DNA from: Bog-532 sp963830385
GTDB lineage: Bacteria; Actinomycetota; Actinomycetes; Streptosporangiales; Streptosporangiaceae
Direction of reading: 5' to 3'
DNA: 64,000 bases
NCBI GenBank assembly: GCA_963830385.1
Contig: CAWHMD010000014.1
Span: 162,709 to 226,708 of the forward strand
The notes beneath the pieces were generated by a model. The model saw only the letters and a program-made list of their open reading frames with translations. It did not search any database and was not told where the DNA came from. Below, one piece after another: positions 16,796 to 25,138 of this stretch. Both the position numbers and the translations under genes were made by a program. How positions within the stretch are numbered: position 1 is the first letter of the stretch; every line of letters begins with the position of its first letter.

Positions 16796-16918
16796 ATGAA
16801 CCGCGAGCAGCACACGACCCGGACCCACGGGCGCGACTGGGAGACCCCGGGCTTCGAGGAGATCCGGGTGTCAGCCGAGGCGACCGCCTACATGGGCACC
16901 GAGGAAGACTGGGAGTAG
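16796..16918 (+). CDS. pqqA: Coenzyme PQQ precursor peptide PqqA
   Basis: This 40-aa peptide is the ribosomally made precursor from which PQQ is excised. It contains the conserved ExxxY pair as EATAY, whose Glu and Tyr side chains are cross-linked by PqqE. Upstream is a typical acidic WETPGFEEIR leader and it ends TEEDWE. In-frame ATGs also exist at 16778 and 16787, but AAGGAG at 16781-16786 places the ribosome 9 nt before 16796. It lies 20 bp after the PQQ dehydrogenase and 15 bp before pqqB. The six residues after the Tyr-Met-Gly region are more acidic than in proteobacterial PqqA. Confidence 0.9.
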   Translation: MNREQHTTRTHGRDWETPGFEEIRVSAEATAYMGTEEDWE

Positions 16919-16933
16919 AGGCAGCCGGCCGGC

Positions 16934-17842
16934 ATGTGGGCGCGGGTGCTGGGCTCAGCTGCGGGCGGCGGATTCCCGCAGTGGAACTGCACCTGCCCCC
17001 CGTGCCGGGCGGTGCGGGACGGGTCGCGACCGGCCCGTCCGCGCACCCAGTCGTCGGTGGCGGTCAGCGCCGACCGGAATCAGTGGTTCCTGCTCAACGC
17101 CTCGCCCGACGTCCAGGCGCAGATCGAGGGCTTTCCCGCGCTGCACCCGGGCCGCGAAGCGGGTGAGGAGCGCCAGGTTCCGCTCCGGGGGGTGCTGCTC
17201 ACCGACGCCGAGCTGGACCACACCCTGGGCCTGCTGCTGCTCCGGGAGGGCCGTGGCCTGGACGTGTACGCCACCGAGGCGGTCCACCAGGTGCTGTGCC
17301 ACGGCACCGGGCTGCTGCGGGTGCTCGGCGCCTACTGCCCGGTCCGCTGGCATCCGGTGGAACCCGGCGCCCGCGGCGAGGCGCCGCTCGGCGGCGGCCT
17401 CTCCTACCGGGCCTTTGACGTGCCCACGGCCAAGCGAGCCCGGTTCGGCCCGCAGGACGCGCCCGGCCGGGTCATCGGTTACCGGCTCAGCCAGGAGGGG
17501 GGCGGGACGCTGGTCTTCCTGCCGTGCCTGCCCGAGCTGACCGCCTCGATCCGCGCCGAACTGGACGGCTGCGCCGCGCTGCTGGTCGACGGGACCTGCT
17601 GGCAGGACGACGAGCTGATCCGGCTCGGGCTGGCCGGCAAGACCGCCCGCGACATGGGGCACCTGCCGATCAGCGGTCCCGGCGGCAGCCTGGCCCAGCT
17701 GGCCTCGCTGCCGACCGGGCGCACGATCTACACGCACATCAACAACAGCAACCCCATCCTGCTCGAGGACTCGGCGGAACGGCGCACGCTGGCCGGCCAC
17801 GGCTTCGAAGTCGCCGCTGACGGGCTGGAACTGCAGATCTGA
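16934..17842 (+). CDS. pqqB: PqqB, metallo-beta-lactamase-fold PQQ biosynthesis oxygenase
   Basis: This 302-aa protein matches PqqB in length and motifs: LGSAAGGGFPQWNCTCPPC at the N-terminus (a Cys pair for structural zinc), SSVAVSADRNQWFLLNASPD, LTDAELDHTLGLLLLREG and DMGHLPISGPGGSL. It ends in THINNSNPIL. PqqB hydroxylates the Tyr-derived part of the intermediate after PqqE/PqqD action. The metallo-beta-lactamase HxHxDH signature is altered to DAELDHT, which is normal in PqqB. It is part of the compact pqqABCDE run. Confidence 0.93.
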   Translation: MWARVLGSAAGGGFPQWNCTCPPCRAVRDGSRPARPRTQSSVAVSADRNQWFLLNASPDVQAQIEGFPALHPGREAGEERQVPLRGVLLTDAELDHTLGLLLLREGRGLDVYATEAVHQVLCHGTGLLRVLGAYCPVRWHPVEPGARGEAPLGGGLSYRAFDVPTAKRARFGPQDAPGRVIGYRLSQEGGGTLVFLPCLPELTASIRAELDGCAALLVDGTCWQDDELIRLGLAGKTARDMGHLPISGPGGSLAQLASLPTGRTIYTHINNSNPILLEDSAERRTLAGHGFEVAADGLELQI

Positions 17843-17847
17843 GGTAC

Positions 17848-18540
17848 ATGGTGACCCTGACCGCCACCGACAGCTTCGTCTCCGCGCTGCGGGCGCACTC
17901 GCAGCGGTACCACGACTCGCATCCGTTCCACCAGGCCATGAACGCCGGCACCCTGAACCGGGCCCAGATTCAGGGCTGGGTGGCTAACCGTTACTGCTAC
18001 CAGGAGGCCATTCCCCGTAAGGACGCGGCGATCCTGTCCAATTGCCCCGACCGGGAAGTCCGCCGCCGCTGGATCCGGCGCATCACCGACCACGACGGCT
18101 ACGGGAACGAAGCCGGGGGGATCGAGGCGTGGCTGCGGCTGGGCGAGGCCGTCGGACTGGGCCGCGAGAAGGTGGCCAGCCAGCGGCAGGTGGTGCCCGG
18201 GGTACGGTTCGCGGTCGACGCCTACGTGACCTTCGCCCGGACGCGGCCGTGGGTGGAGGCGGTGGCCTCGTCGCTCACCGAGCTGTTCGCCCCCGACCTG
18301 ATGGCCGAGCGGCTGGCCGCGTTCGAGCGGTACTACCCATGGATCGACCCGGCCGGGCTGGCTTACTTCCGGTCTCGCCTCACCCAAGCACCCCGTGACA
18401 GCGAGCACGCGCTGGAGGTGGTGACCGAGTACTGCCGCACCCCGGAGCAGCAGGCCGCCGCGGTGGCCGCGCTGTCGTTCAAGTGCGACGTCCTGTGGGC
18501 CATCCTGGACGCCATCGACGGAGCGTACGGCCATGACTGA
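17848..18540 (+). CDS. pqqC: PqqC, PQQ synthase
   Basis: This 230-aa helical-bundle, cofactorless oxidase performs the final eight-electron oxidation and ring closure of AHQQ to PQQ. The sequence carries the PqqC signature HPFHQAMNAGTLNRAQIQGW, VANRYCYQEAIPRKDAAILSN and HDGYGNEAGGIEAWLRLGEA. It ends with CRTPEQQAAAVAALSFKCDVLW. Start ATG 17848 is 5 bp after pqqB; GTG 17851 is an alternative. The 3' end overlaps pqqD by 8 bp. Confidence 0.95.
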   Translation: MVTLTATDSFVSALRAHSQRYHDSHPFHQAMNAGTLNRAQIQGWVANRYCYQEAIPRKDAAILSNCPDREVRRRWIRRITDHDGYGNEAGGIEAWLRLGEAVGLGREKVASQRQVVPGVRFAVDAYVTFARTRPWVEAVASSLTELFAPDLMAERLAAFERYYPWIDPAGLAYFRSRLTQAPRDSEHALEVVTEYCRTPEQQAAAVAALSFKCDVLWAILDAIDGAYGHD

Positions 18541-18805
18541 GCCGGGTGCCCGGCCCCGGCTGGCCCCGCACGTCCGGCTGAGCTACGACGAGACCCGGCA
18601 GCGCTACGTGCTGCTGACCCCGGAGGCGGTCACGGTCCTCAACGACACCGGTGCCGCCGTCGTCCACCTGTGCGACGGGCAGCGCACGCTGGCCGAGATC
18701 GTGGCTGAGCTGGAGCCCCGGTACAGCCGGGTGCCCGGCGAGGAGGTCGAGCGGTTCCTGAACCAGTTGGCCGCCAGCGGCCGCCTGGAGATCAGCCGTG
18801 GATAG
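18533..18805 (+). CDS. pqqD: PqqD, PqqA-binding chaperone
   Basis: This 90-aa RiPP-recognition-element protein binds PqqA and presents it to PqqE. Its pattern is typical: PRLAPHVRLSYDETRQRYVLL, PEAVTVLNDTGAAVVHLCDG and TLAEIVAELEP. It overlaps pqqC at the start and pqqE at the end (8 bp each), consistent with translational coupling of the three partners. Confidence 0.93.
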   Translation: MTEPGARPRLAPHVRLSYDETRQRYVLLTPEAVTVLNDTGAAVVHLCDGQRTLAEIVAELEPRYSRVPGEEVERFLNQLAASGRLEISRG

Positions 18806-19940
18806 GCCGTTCGGGCTGCTGGCCGAGCTCACCTACGCCTGCCCGCTGCAGTGCCCGTACTGCTCCAACCCGCTCGACCTGTCCGGCTACGGCGACGAGC
18901 TGACCACCCGGGAGTGGCTGCGGGTGCTGGACGAGGCCCGCGCGCTGGGCGTGCTGCAGCTCCACCTGTCCGGCGGTGAGCCGCTGCAGCGCCGCGACCT
19001 CACCGAGATCACCCGGCACGCCAGCGAGCTGGGCCTGTACACGAACCTCATCACCAGCGCGCTCGGGTTGTCCGCGCGCCGGGCCACCGAACTCCGGGCC
19101 GCGGGCCTCGACCACGTGCAGATCAGCATCCAGGCCGACGAGGCCGCCCTGTCCGATCGCATCGCGGGCACCCCTTCCTTCGAGCGCAAGCTGCTGGCCG
19201 CCCGGATGGTGAAGAAGCTGGACTGGCCGCTCACGCTGAACGTGGTCCTGCACCGGCAGAACGTCGACCGGATCGACCGCATCCTCGGCCTGGCTGAGGA
19301 GCTCGGGGCGGACCGTATCGAGCTGGCCAACACGCAGTACTACGGCTGGGCCGCGCGCAACCGCGACGGCCTGCTGCCGGCCCGGGCCCAGCTCGAGCGG
19401 GCCGAGACCGTGGTCCGGGCCGCGCGCGAGCGGCTGCGGGGACGGATGGAGATCATCTACGTCCTGCCCGACTACTACAGCCGGTACCCCAAGCCCTGCA
19501 TGGGCGGCTGGGGACGGCGGCAGCTCACCGTGGTGCCCAACGGTGTGGTGCTGCCGTGCCCGACCGCGCACGAGGTCCCGCTGCCCCGCGCCAGTGTGCG
19601 CGAGCACGACCTGGCCTGGATCTGGGACCAGTCTCCGGTTTTCCAGGCCTTCCGCGGCACGGACTGGATGCCCGATCCCTGCCGGGGCTGTGACCGCCGC
19701 GAGCTCGACTTCGGCGGCTGCCGCTGCCAGGCGTTCCAGCTCACCGGCGACGCGGCCCGGACCGACCCGGTGTGCCAGCTGTCCCCCGATCACGAGATCG
19801 TGGCCGCCGCGGTGCGGGCGGCCAGCGATCCGGCCCCGGCGCCGGGCTCGATCACCGCTGAGCCGCCGCCGGGCGCCGTTCTCATTCCCCGGCCGCATCC
19901 ACGTCCCCGGCCGCAGCCCCGCCGCTCCGGGGAGACATGA
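18798..19940 (+). CDS. pqqE: PqqE, radical SAM PqqA cross-linking enzyme
   Basis: This 380-aa radical SAM/SPASM enzyme forms the Glu-Tyr carbon-carbon bond in PqqA. The SAM cluster motif is CPLQCPYC (Cys15, 19, 22). It is followed by LHLSGGEPLQRRDLTE and the QISIQ strand. The C-terminal SPASM part has PCMGGWG, LPCPTAHEVPLP and CRGCDRRELDFGGCRCQAF for auxiliary clusters. GTG start overlaps pqqD; its end overlaps the dipeptidase start by 4 bp (ATGA). The last ~30 residues are Pro/Arg-rich and not conserved. Confidence 0.95.
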   Translation: MDRPFGLLAELTYACPLQCPYCSNPLDLSGYGDELTTREWLRVLDEARALGVLQLHLSGGEPLQRRDLTEITRHASELGLYTNLITSALGLSARRATELRAAGLDHVQISIQADEAALSDRIAGTPSFERKLLAARMVKKLDWPLTLNVVLHRQNVDRIDRILGLAEELGADRIELANTQYYGWAARNRDGLLPARAQLERAETVVRAARERLRGRMEIIYVLPDYYSRYPKPCMGGWGRRQLTVVPNGVVLPCPTAHEVPLPRASVREHDLAWIWDQSPVFQAFRGTDWMPDPCRGCDRRELDFGGCRCQAFQLTGDAARTDPVCQLSPDHEIVAAAVRAASDPAPAPGSITAEPPPGAVLIPRPHPRPRPQPRRSGET

Positions 19941-21052
19941 CGAACCCCGGTATCCCTGACGGCGGTACGGCAAGCCCCCTGGCCGCCGCGTCCGGCCTGC
20001 TGTGCCGTGCGCCGCTGGTCGACGGCCACAACGACCTGGCCTGGCAGTTGCGCCAGCGACTCGGCCGCGACCCCGCACGGCTGGACTCCGAATCCGCGGC
20101 GGGGCGGACCCATACCGACCTGCCCCGGCTGCGGCGGGGGCGGGTCGGGGCCCAGTTCTGGTCGGTGTACGTACCAGGGACGCTGGCCGGTGAGGCGGCG
20201 GTGACGGCCACTCTGGAGCAGATCGACTGTGTGCATCGGCTGATCCGGTATTACCCCGATTCCCTGGAGCTGGCCCTGACCGCCGACGACGTCACACGGA
20301 TCTTCGCCAGCGGGAAGATCGCCTCACTGCTGGGGGCCGAGGGAGGTCATTCGATCAACTGCTCGCTAGGTGTCCTGCGGATGTTGTACGCGCTCGGCGT
20401 CCGCTACCTGACGCTGACCCACAACCGCAACGTGCCCTGGGCCGACGCGGCGACCGACACCGCGGCCAGCGGCGGCCTGACCGCCTTCGGCCGGGAGGTG
20501 GTGGGCGAAATGCAGCGACTGGGCATGCTCGTCGACCTCTCGCACGTCGCGGCGGCCACGGCGCGAGATGCCCTCGACGTCGCCCGGGCCCCGGTCATCT
20601 TCTCGCACTCCTGCGCCCGGGCCCTGTGCGACCGCCCGCGGAACGTTCCCGACGACGTGCTGGCCCGGCTGGCGGGCAACGGCGGCGTGTGCATGGTGAC
20701 CTTCGTCCCGGCGTTCGTCGCGCCCGACCGGGGGGACCGGGCGACTCTGGCCCAGGTCGCCGATCATGCCGAACACATCCGGTCGGTGGCTGGTATTGAT
20801 CATGTGGGCATCGGTGGCGACTACGACGGCAGCGATGCGATGCCCGAGGGGCTACAGGACGTCTCCTGCTACCCGGCCCTGATCGCCGAGCTGTTGCACC
20901 GCGGCTGGACCGAGGACGACTGCACACGGCTGGCCGGTGGCAACATCATCCGGGTCCTGCGCGAGGCGGAGACCGCCGCCCGCGCCCTGTCCGGCCAGTA
21001 CGCTCCGTCGCTGGCCAGCATCGCGTCGCTGCATCACGACGGCGCGCGATAG
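19937..21052 (+). CDS. M19 family membrane-dipeptidase-like peptidase in the pqq operon
   Basis: This 371-aa zinc peptidase resembles renal dipeptidase. Metal and active-site motifs are visible: VDGHNDLAW (His/Asp), GAEGGHSI (bridging Glu), LTHNRN, LVDLSHVA, VIFSHSCARAL and HVGIGGDYDG. It is translationally coupled to pqqE and ends the operon. Excision of cross-linked Glu-Tyr from PqqA needs peptidases (PqqF/PqqG in proteobacteria), and no M16 peptidase is present here. This enzyme is therefore a candidate for the last trimming step. That role is inferred from position only. Confidence 0.85.
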   Translation: MTNPGIPDGGTASPLAAASGLLCRAPLVDGHNDLAWQLRQRLGRDPARLDSESAAGRTHTDLPRLRRGRVGAQFWSVYVPGTLAGEAAVTATLEQIDCVHRLIRYYPDSLELALTADDVTRIFASGKIASLLGAEGGHSINCSLGVLRMLYALGVRYLTLTHNRNVPWADAATDTAASGGLTAFGREVVGEMQRLGMLVDLSHVAAATARDALDVARAPVIFSHSCARALCDRPRNVPDDVLARLAGNGGVCMVTFVPAFVAPDRGDRATLAQVADHAEHIRSVAGIDHVGIGGDYDGSDAMPEGLQDVSCYPALIAELLHRGWTEDDCTRLAGGNIIRVLREAETAARALSGQYAPSLASIASLHHDGAR

Positions 21053-21168
21053 CACCGGCCGCGGTGGTTGATTACGGTGGTGCTCATGAGGTCTCACGCG
21101 AAGCCTTGTGAACCTCAGAGATCGGGAAATCCGCGCGGATAAGGGGCGCTGTCCAGCGAGGGGGTAGC

Positions 21169-22065
21169 GTGACGCGGCAGCGGCGCAACGGGCGTGTTCG
21201 CCGGCGGCTGAGCCAGGTCCGGCACCGGGCGGTGCACCTCCGCAGCGCCGAAGGGGTCTGGCACGACCTCCGGTTCAAAGACCTCTACCAGAGCAGCAAG
21301 GAGTTTGAACTCATGGGCCGGGCGATGGGTTTCGCCGCCCTGGCCATGCTCACCGTGTTCCCGCTGCTCGTCGTCGTCGCTGCCGCCAGCGCCGCCACGC
21401 ATCACGGTCTGGCCGTATGGGTGATCTACGGCATGGGCCTGACCGGCTCCTCTGCCCGCGCGGTGGTCCAGCTCTTTTCGGCGCCCGCCCGGGTCCTGGG
21501 TACGACGAGTTTTTTCAGCCTGTTGCTGCTGGCCGTCTTCGGAGTGACGTTCGCCGGCAGCGTGCAGGCCGGGTTCGAAAGAGTCTGGGGCCTTCCCGCC
21601 GGGCCGTGGCACAAGATCTGGCGTCAGGCGGTGTGGCTGGTCGCCCTCATCGCCTACATCTACGCGGCGGCCACGGTGGGCTCTGCGACCTTCCATACGC
21701 CGGCCGAGACCCTAAGCCGGGTGTCGGTGGCGGTAGTGCTCGGCATCGTCTTCTTCTGGTGGGGGCTTCGCTTCCTGGTCGGCGGCGGCCGGGTGAGCTA
21801 CTTGGCGGCGATGCCAGGCGCTGTGGTCACGGTGGCGTTCCTGGCCGCCCTGCGGGCCTTCTCCGCCTTGGTCTTCCAGCCGCTCATCGTCGAGAATGCG
21901 GTCACCTACGGGGCCCTGGGCACCGTGCTGATCGTGCAGTCGTGGCTGATCGGCGTCGGCTGGGTCATCTATGGCGGCCAGTTGTTCGGGCGCTGGTTCA
22001 ACGACGCCTGGCTACGGGCCCGGGTGGATAACCGCTGGAGCCACACGCAGCCGGGCAGCGGGTAG
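21169..22065 (+). CDS. YihY/BrkB-family membrane protein
   Basis: This 298-aa multi-pass protein starts at GTG with GAGGGGG upstream. After a basic N-terminus, the family pattern appears: AMGFAALAMLTVFPLLVVVAA, then FSLLLLAVFGVTFAGSVQAGF, WLVALIAYIYAAATVGSATF and VFFWWGLRFLV. It ends with LIVQSWLIGVGWVIYGGQLF. BrkB/YihY proteins have no settled function despite the old RNase BN label. It is separated from the pqq operon by 116 bp and is probably independent. Confidence 0.8.
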   Translation: MTRQRRNGRVRRRLSQVRHRAVHLRSAEGVWHDLRFKDLYQSSKEFELMGRAMGFAALAMLTVFPLLVVVAAASAATHHGLAVWVIYGMGLTGSSARAVVQLFSAPARVLGTTSFFSLLLLAVFGVTFAGSVQAGFERVWGLPAGPWHKIWRQAVWLVALIAYIYAAATVGSATFHTPAETLSRVSVAVVLGIVFFWWGLRFLVGGGRVSYLAAMPGAVVTVAFLAALRAFSALVFQPLIVENAVTYGALGTVLIVQSWLIGVGWVIYGGQLFGRWFNDAWLRARVDNRWSHTQPGSG

Positions 22066-22087
22066 GAGGGCCACGAGCAGCGGGCAT

Positions 22088-22762
22088 GACCAGTTGTGTC
22101 CAAGGGAGAGCCGCCGGCGCCTTGGTTGTCGACCGCGATGACGGTGTAGTGCGGGGTCAGCAGCGGCACGACGTGGCGCCAGTACGACATGGTCTTCGGC
22201 GTGCCGTGCAGCAAGAACACCGGCTCGCCGGCGCCGCCGATCGCGTAGTGGATCTCCACGCCGTTGACCTTGGGCTTGCCGTGTGTGAGCCGGACTCCGG
22301 CGTGGTCCTGGCTGACCGCGGGCCCGATCACGCAGTCCAGTTCTCCCGTCTCGACCATCGAGATCATGTCCAACGCGGGCGCGTACGGCAGGCGCAGGTC
22401 GATGCCGGGATGATCGCGAGTGAACTCGCCCAGATAGGAAGCGAACGGCACCAGGTGCTGAGCGGACAGCGAGACGCCGAGGCGCAGGGTGCCGATGAGC
22501 ACGTCACGGGTGTGGTGGACGGCATGTTCCGCCTGCGCGGCGCTGTTCAGGGTCCGGCGAGCCGGGCCCTCCAGAGCCTCGCCAGCCGCGGTGAGCCGGA
22601 CGGGCCTGGTTCCGCGGATGTACAGGGGCGTGCCGAGTTCGCGTTGGAGCGCCTGGAGCGAGTTCGACAGGCCTGACTGCACGATGAGCTCGCGCTTGGC
22701 CGGCGGGTGATGCTGCGTTCCTCGACCAGCGCCAGGAAGTGACGCAGTTGTCTGAGTTCCAC
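22088..22762 (-). pseudogene. Decayed LysR regulator joined to alpha/beta-hydrolase fragment
   Basis: From GTG 22762 a LysR helix-turn-helix begins (VELRQLRHFLALVEERSITR) but shifts frame near 22705. The next frame continues IVQSGLSNSLQALQRELGTPLY and the start of the effector domain. After VIGPAVSQDHAGVRLTHG the same frame abruptly becomes an alpha/beta hydrolase N-terminus (VNGVEIHYAIGGAGEPVFLLHGTP, VVPLLTPHYTVIAVDNQGAG). That fragment then ends before any catalytic nucleophile. So two broken genes are fused and neither is complete. It lies directly downstream of the R2-like gene. Confidence 0.7.
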
Positions 22763-22782
22763 CGGCCACCGCCTTCCGCGGA

Positions 22783-23544
22783 TCACCAGAACTTCATGTC
22801 GACGGCTCGAAGCCGGCGTTGGTGAATACGCACGGCCCGCTCCGCAGCCGCGGGTGAGACGAGGTGGCCCCACGCTCCGGCGGACGCCTGCCCGAGCGCC
22901 AGCAGCGCTTTCACCTCGTCGTCGCTGAGCTTGGCGGCCTGAACCAGACGCGTGCCGAACCCCATGTGCCAGCGTTCGTCCCGCAGGACCAGTTCCACTC
23001 CCCGGCGAACGCCCGGAAGCCCGGCCGACAGCTGGCCGAGGGTGTCGAGCATCGCATTCTGCCCCGCCAGCAGGACCACGCCCTCGAGCACCATGTGGTA
23101 CAGCCCGACCGCGGCGGTCAGGCTCCCGTGGTCCTCGGCCAGGCGCCGGGCCGTGGCCGGGAGGCGCTCCTCGAACAGGGCGACGAGCTCAGGACTGACG
23201 AGGGTGCGGAGAACGTCCAGCCGGGCCGCGGTATCGGCCCCCGGGACGGCCGCGACCTCGGCCGCGACCCGGTCGAAGAAACGGGCGTGGCGGTGCTCGT
23301 CACGGGCCTGGGCGTGGAAGCAGGCCGCCACCCATTCGTTGGCGGCGGCGGTCTCGAAGGCACCGATGTGCACTGACACCGCCGACTCGGCGATGCAGAA
23401 GCCCGCGATCAGTCCGAGGACCCGGGCCTTCTCGGTGTCATCGAGGGTCGGCCACGCCTCCTTATCGGGCCCGAAATCGATACTCGCCTCGTCCCATTGC
23501 AGAGACTTGGCAAGTATCGCGAAGTGGTCGTAGCTGCTGATCAT
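22783..23544 (-). CDS. Ferritin-like diiron protein, ribonucleotide-reductase R2-like
   Basis: This 253-aa helical protein carries paired diiron ligands: FCIAESAVSVHIGAF (Glu), HAQARDEHRHARFF (ExxH), LEGVVLLAGQNAML (Glu) and LRDERWHMGFG (ExxH). That arrangement fits the R2/R2-like oxidase superfamily. It is shorter than true class Ib R2 proteins (~320 aa), and no R1 (nrdE) gene is near. A role as oxidase/oxygenase or unusual R2 is open. The LysR pseudogene follows after 20 bp. Confidence 0.7.
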   Translation of the reverse strand: MISSYDHFAILAKSLQWDEASIDFGPDKEAWPTLDDTEKARVLGLIAGFCIAESAVSVHIGAFETAAANEWVAACFHAQARDEHRHARFFDRVAAEVAAVPGADTAARLDVLRTLVSPELVALFEERLPATARRLAEDHGSLTAAVGLYHMVLEGVVLLAGQNAMLDTLGQLSAGLPGVRRGVELVLRDERWHMGFGTRLVQAAKLSDDEVKALLALGQASAGAWGHLVSPAAAERAVRIHQRRLRAVDMKFW

Positions 23545-23599
23545 GAATCAGTTTCCCCAGTCCCTCGGGGTCACCTTGCCCGGTTTCAGCCCGTGCAAA

Positions 23600-25090
23600 T
23601 CACGCTGCGCTGATCCGCGTTCGCGTCCGCATCCGGCCCGGCTGCGGCTTGACCAGCGGCAGCATCCCGTGGGAGCTGCGCGCCGCCGAGGCCTGGGCCG
23701 GGCGCAGCATGACCAGGGGGACTCCGGCGGCCGCGCCGACCAGGCCGCAGGCGATCCAGAAGGCCAGGTGGTAGCCGCCGGTCAGCGCCACGGCCGGGGC
23801 CTGGTGCCGGGCGGTCAGGGCGCTGGTCCGGGCGGCCGACACGGTGGCCAGCACGGCCAGGCCGAGCGCCCCGCCGATCTGCCCGGTCGTGTTGATCAGG
23901 CCGGAGGCCAGGCCCGCGTCCTGGTCGGTGGCGCCCGACATCGCCAGCGTCATCAGCGCCGGGAAGCACAGACCCGAGCCGGCGCCGACCAGCGCCGCGA
24001 CCGGGAAGATGTGCGGCAGGTAGGCCCCGCCGCTGGCCGGGGCGACCGCGAACAGGGCCAGCCCGGCGGCGATGAGGACGAGACCGGTGAGCATGACCGG
24101 CCGTGCACCGAACCGCAGCGCCAGCCGGTCGGTGTAGCGGACCGACAGGGTGCCCATGATCACCGCGACCGGCAGGAACGCCAGGCCGATCCGCAGCGGG
24201 TCGTAGTGCAGGATCTCGCGCAGGTAGAGCGAGCCGAGGAAGAACATCCCGAACATGCCCGCCGTCCCCAGCACCTGGACCAGGTTGGCCCCGGTGACCA
24301 TGCGGGAGGCGAACACCCGCAGCGGCATCAGCGGGTGCCGGGCGGTGCGCTGCCGGAGCACGAAGCCGGCCAGCAGCAGCAGCGTGGCCGCACCCAGGCC
24401 GAGCGTCTCGGTGGCCAGCCAGCCGCGCTGGGCGGCCGGGCCGACGATCGTGTACACGCCGAGCATCATCGCCCCGGTGACCAGCACGGCGCCGGGCACG
24501 TCGGCGCCCGCCCGCAGGCCCGCGCCCTGGTCACGGTCGATCACCCGGCGGGTCGCGATCGCGGTGAGGAGGCCGATCGGCAGGTTCACGAAGAAGATCC
24601 AGTGCCAGCTCAGCAGCTGGGTGATGACGCCTCCGGCCAGCAGCCCGACGGCCGCCCCGGCCGAGGCCACGAACGCGAACACGCCGATGGCCCGGGCCCG
24701 CTCGCGCGGGTCGCCGAACATCGTCACGATCATGCCCAGGATCACCGCCGAGGTGAGCGCGCCGCCCGCCCCCTGTGCGAACCGGGCCGCGATCAGCATC
24801 ACCTGACTGGTGGCGAGCCCGCAGGCCAGCGACGCGGCGGTGAAGACGGCCAGGCCGGCCAGGAACACGTTCCGCCGTCCGGCCAGGTCACCCAGGCGCC
24901 CGGCCAGCAGCAGCAATCCGGCGAACGCGATCAGGTAGGCGTTCACCACCCAGGCCAGCCCCGACTGGCTGAAGCCCAGGTCACTCTGGATCGACGGCAG
25001 GGCCACGTTGACGATCGTCATGTCCAGGACGATCATCAGCATCCCGGTGCACAGCACCACCAGCGCCACCCAGCGAGACCGCTCGTTCAT
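23600..25090 (-). CDS. DHA2-family MFS drug exporter (EmrB/QacA type)
   Basis: This 496-aa transporter has about 14 membrane segments. Typical motifs are LDMTIVNVALPSIQSDLGFS (motif D1), AFAGLLLLAGRLGDLAGRRNVF (motif A) and GGALTSAVILGMIVTMF. It also has GAAVGLLAGGVITQLLSWHWIFFVNLPIG, motif C, here in overlapping pieces. It is expected to expel lipophilic compounds using proton influx. Start ATG 25090 is preceded by GGAGG at 5 nt; an upstream GTG at 25111 lacks such support. It follows the dienelactone hydrolase by about 50 bp on the same strand. Confidence 0.9.
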   Translation of the reverse strand: MNERSRWVALVVLCTGMLMIVLDMTIVNVALPSIQSDLGFSQSGLAWVVNAYLIAFAGLLLLAGRLGDLAGRRNVFLAGLAVFTAASLACGLATSQVMLIAARFAQGAGGALTSAVILGMIVTMFGDPRERARAIGVFAFVASAGAAVGLLAGGVITQLLSWHWIFFVNLPIGLLTAIATRRVIDRDQGAGLRAGADVPGAVLVTGAMMLGVYTIVGPAAQRGWLATETLGLGAATLLLLAGFVLRQRTARHPLMPLRVFASRMVTGANLVQVLGTAGMFGMFFLGSLYLREILHYDPLRIGLAFLPVAVIMGTLSVRYTDRLALRFGARPVMLTGLVLIAAGLALFAVAPASGGAYLPHIFPVAALVGAGSGLCFPALMTLAMSGATDQDAGLASGLINTTGQIGGALGLAVLATVSAARTSALTARHQAPAVALTGGYHLAFWIACGLVGAAAGVPLVMLRPAQASAARSSHGMLPLVKPQPGRMRTRTRISAA

Positions 25091-25138
25091 GATTCCTCCC
25101 AGTGCGTTCACAGATAGGGACGGAACCGGGAGCGGAAA

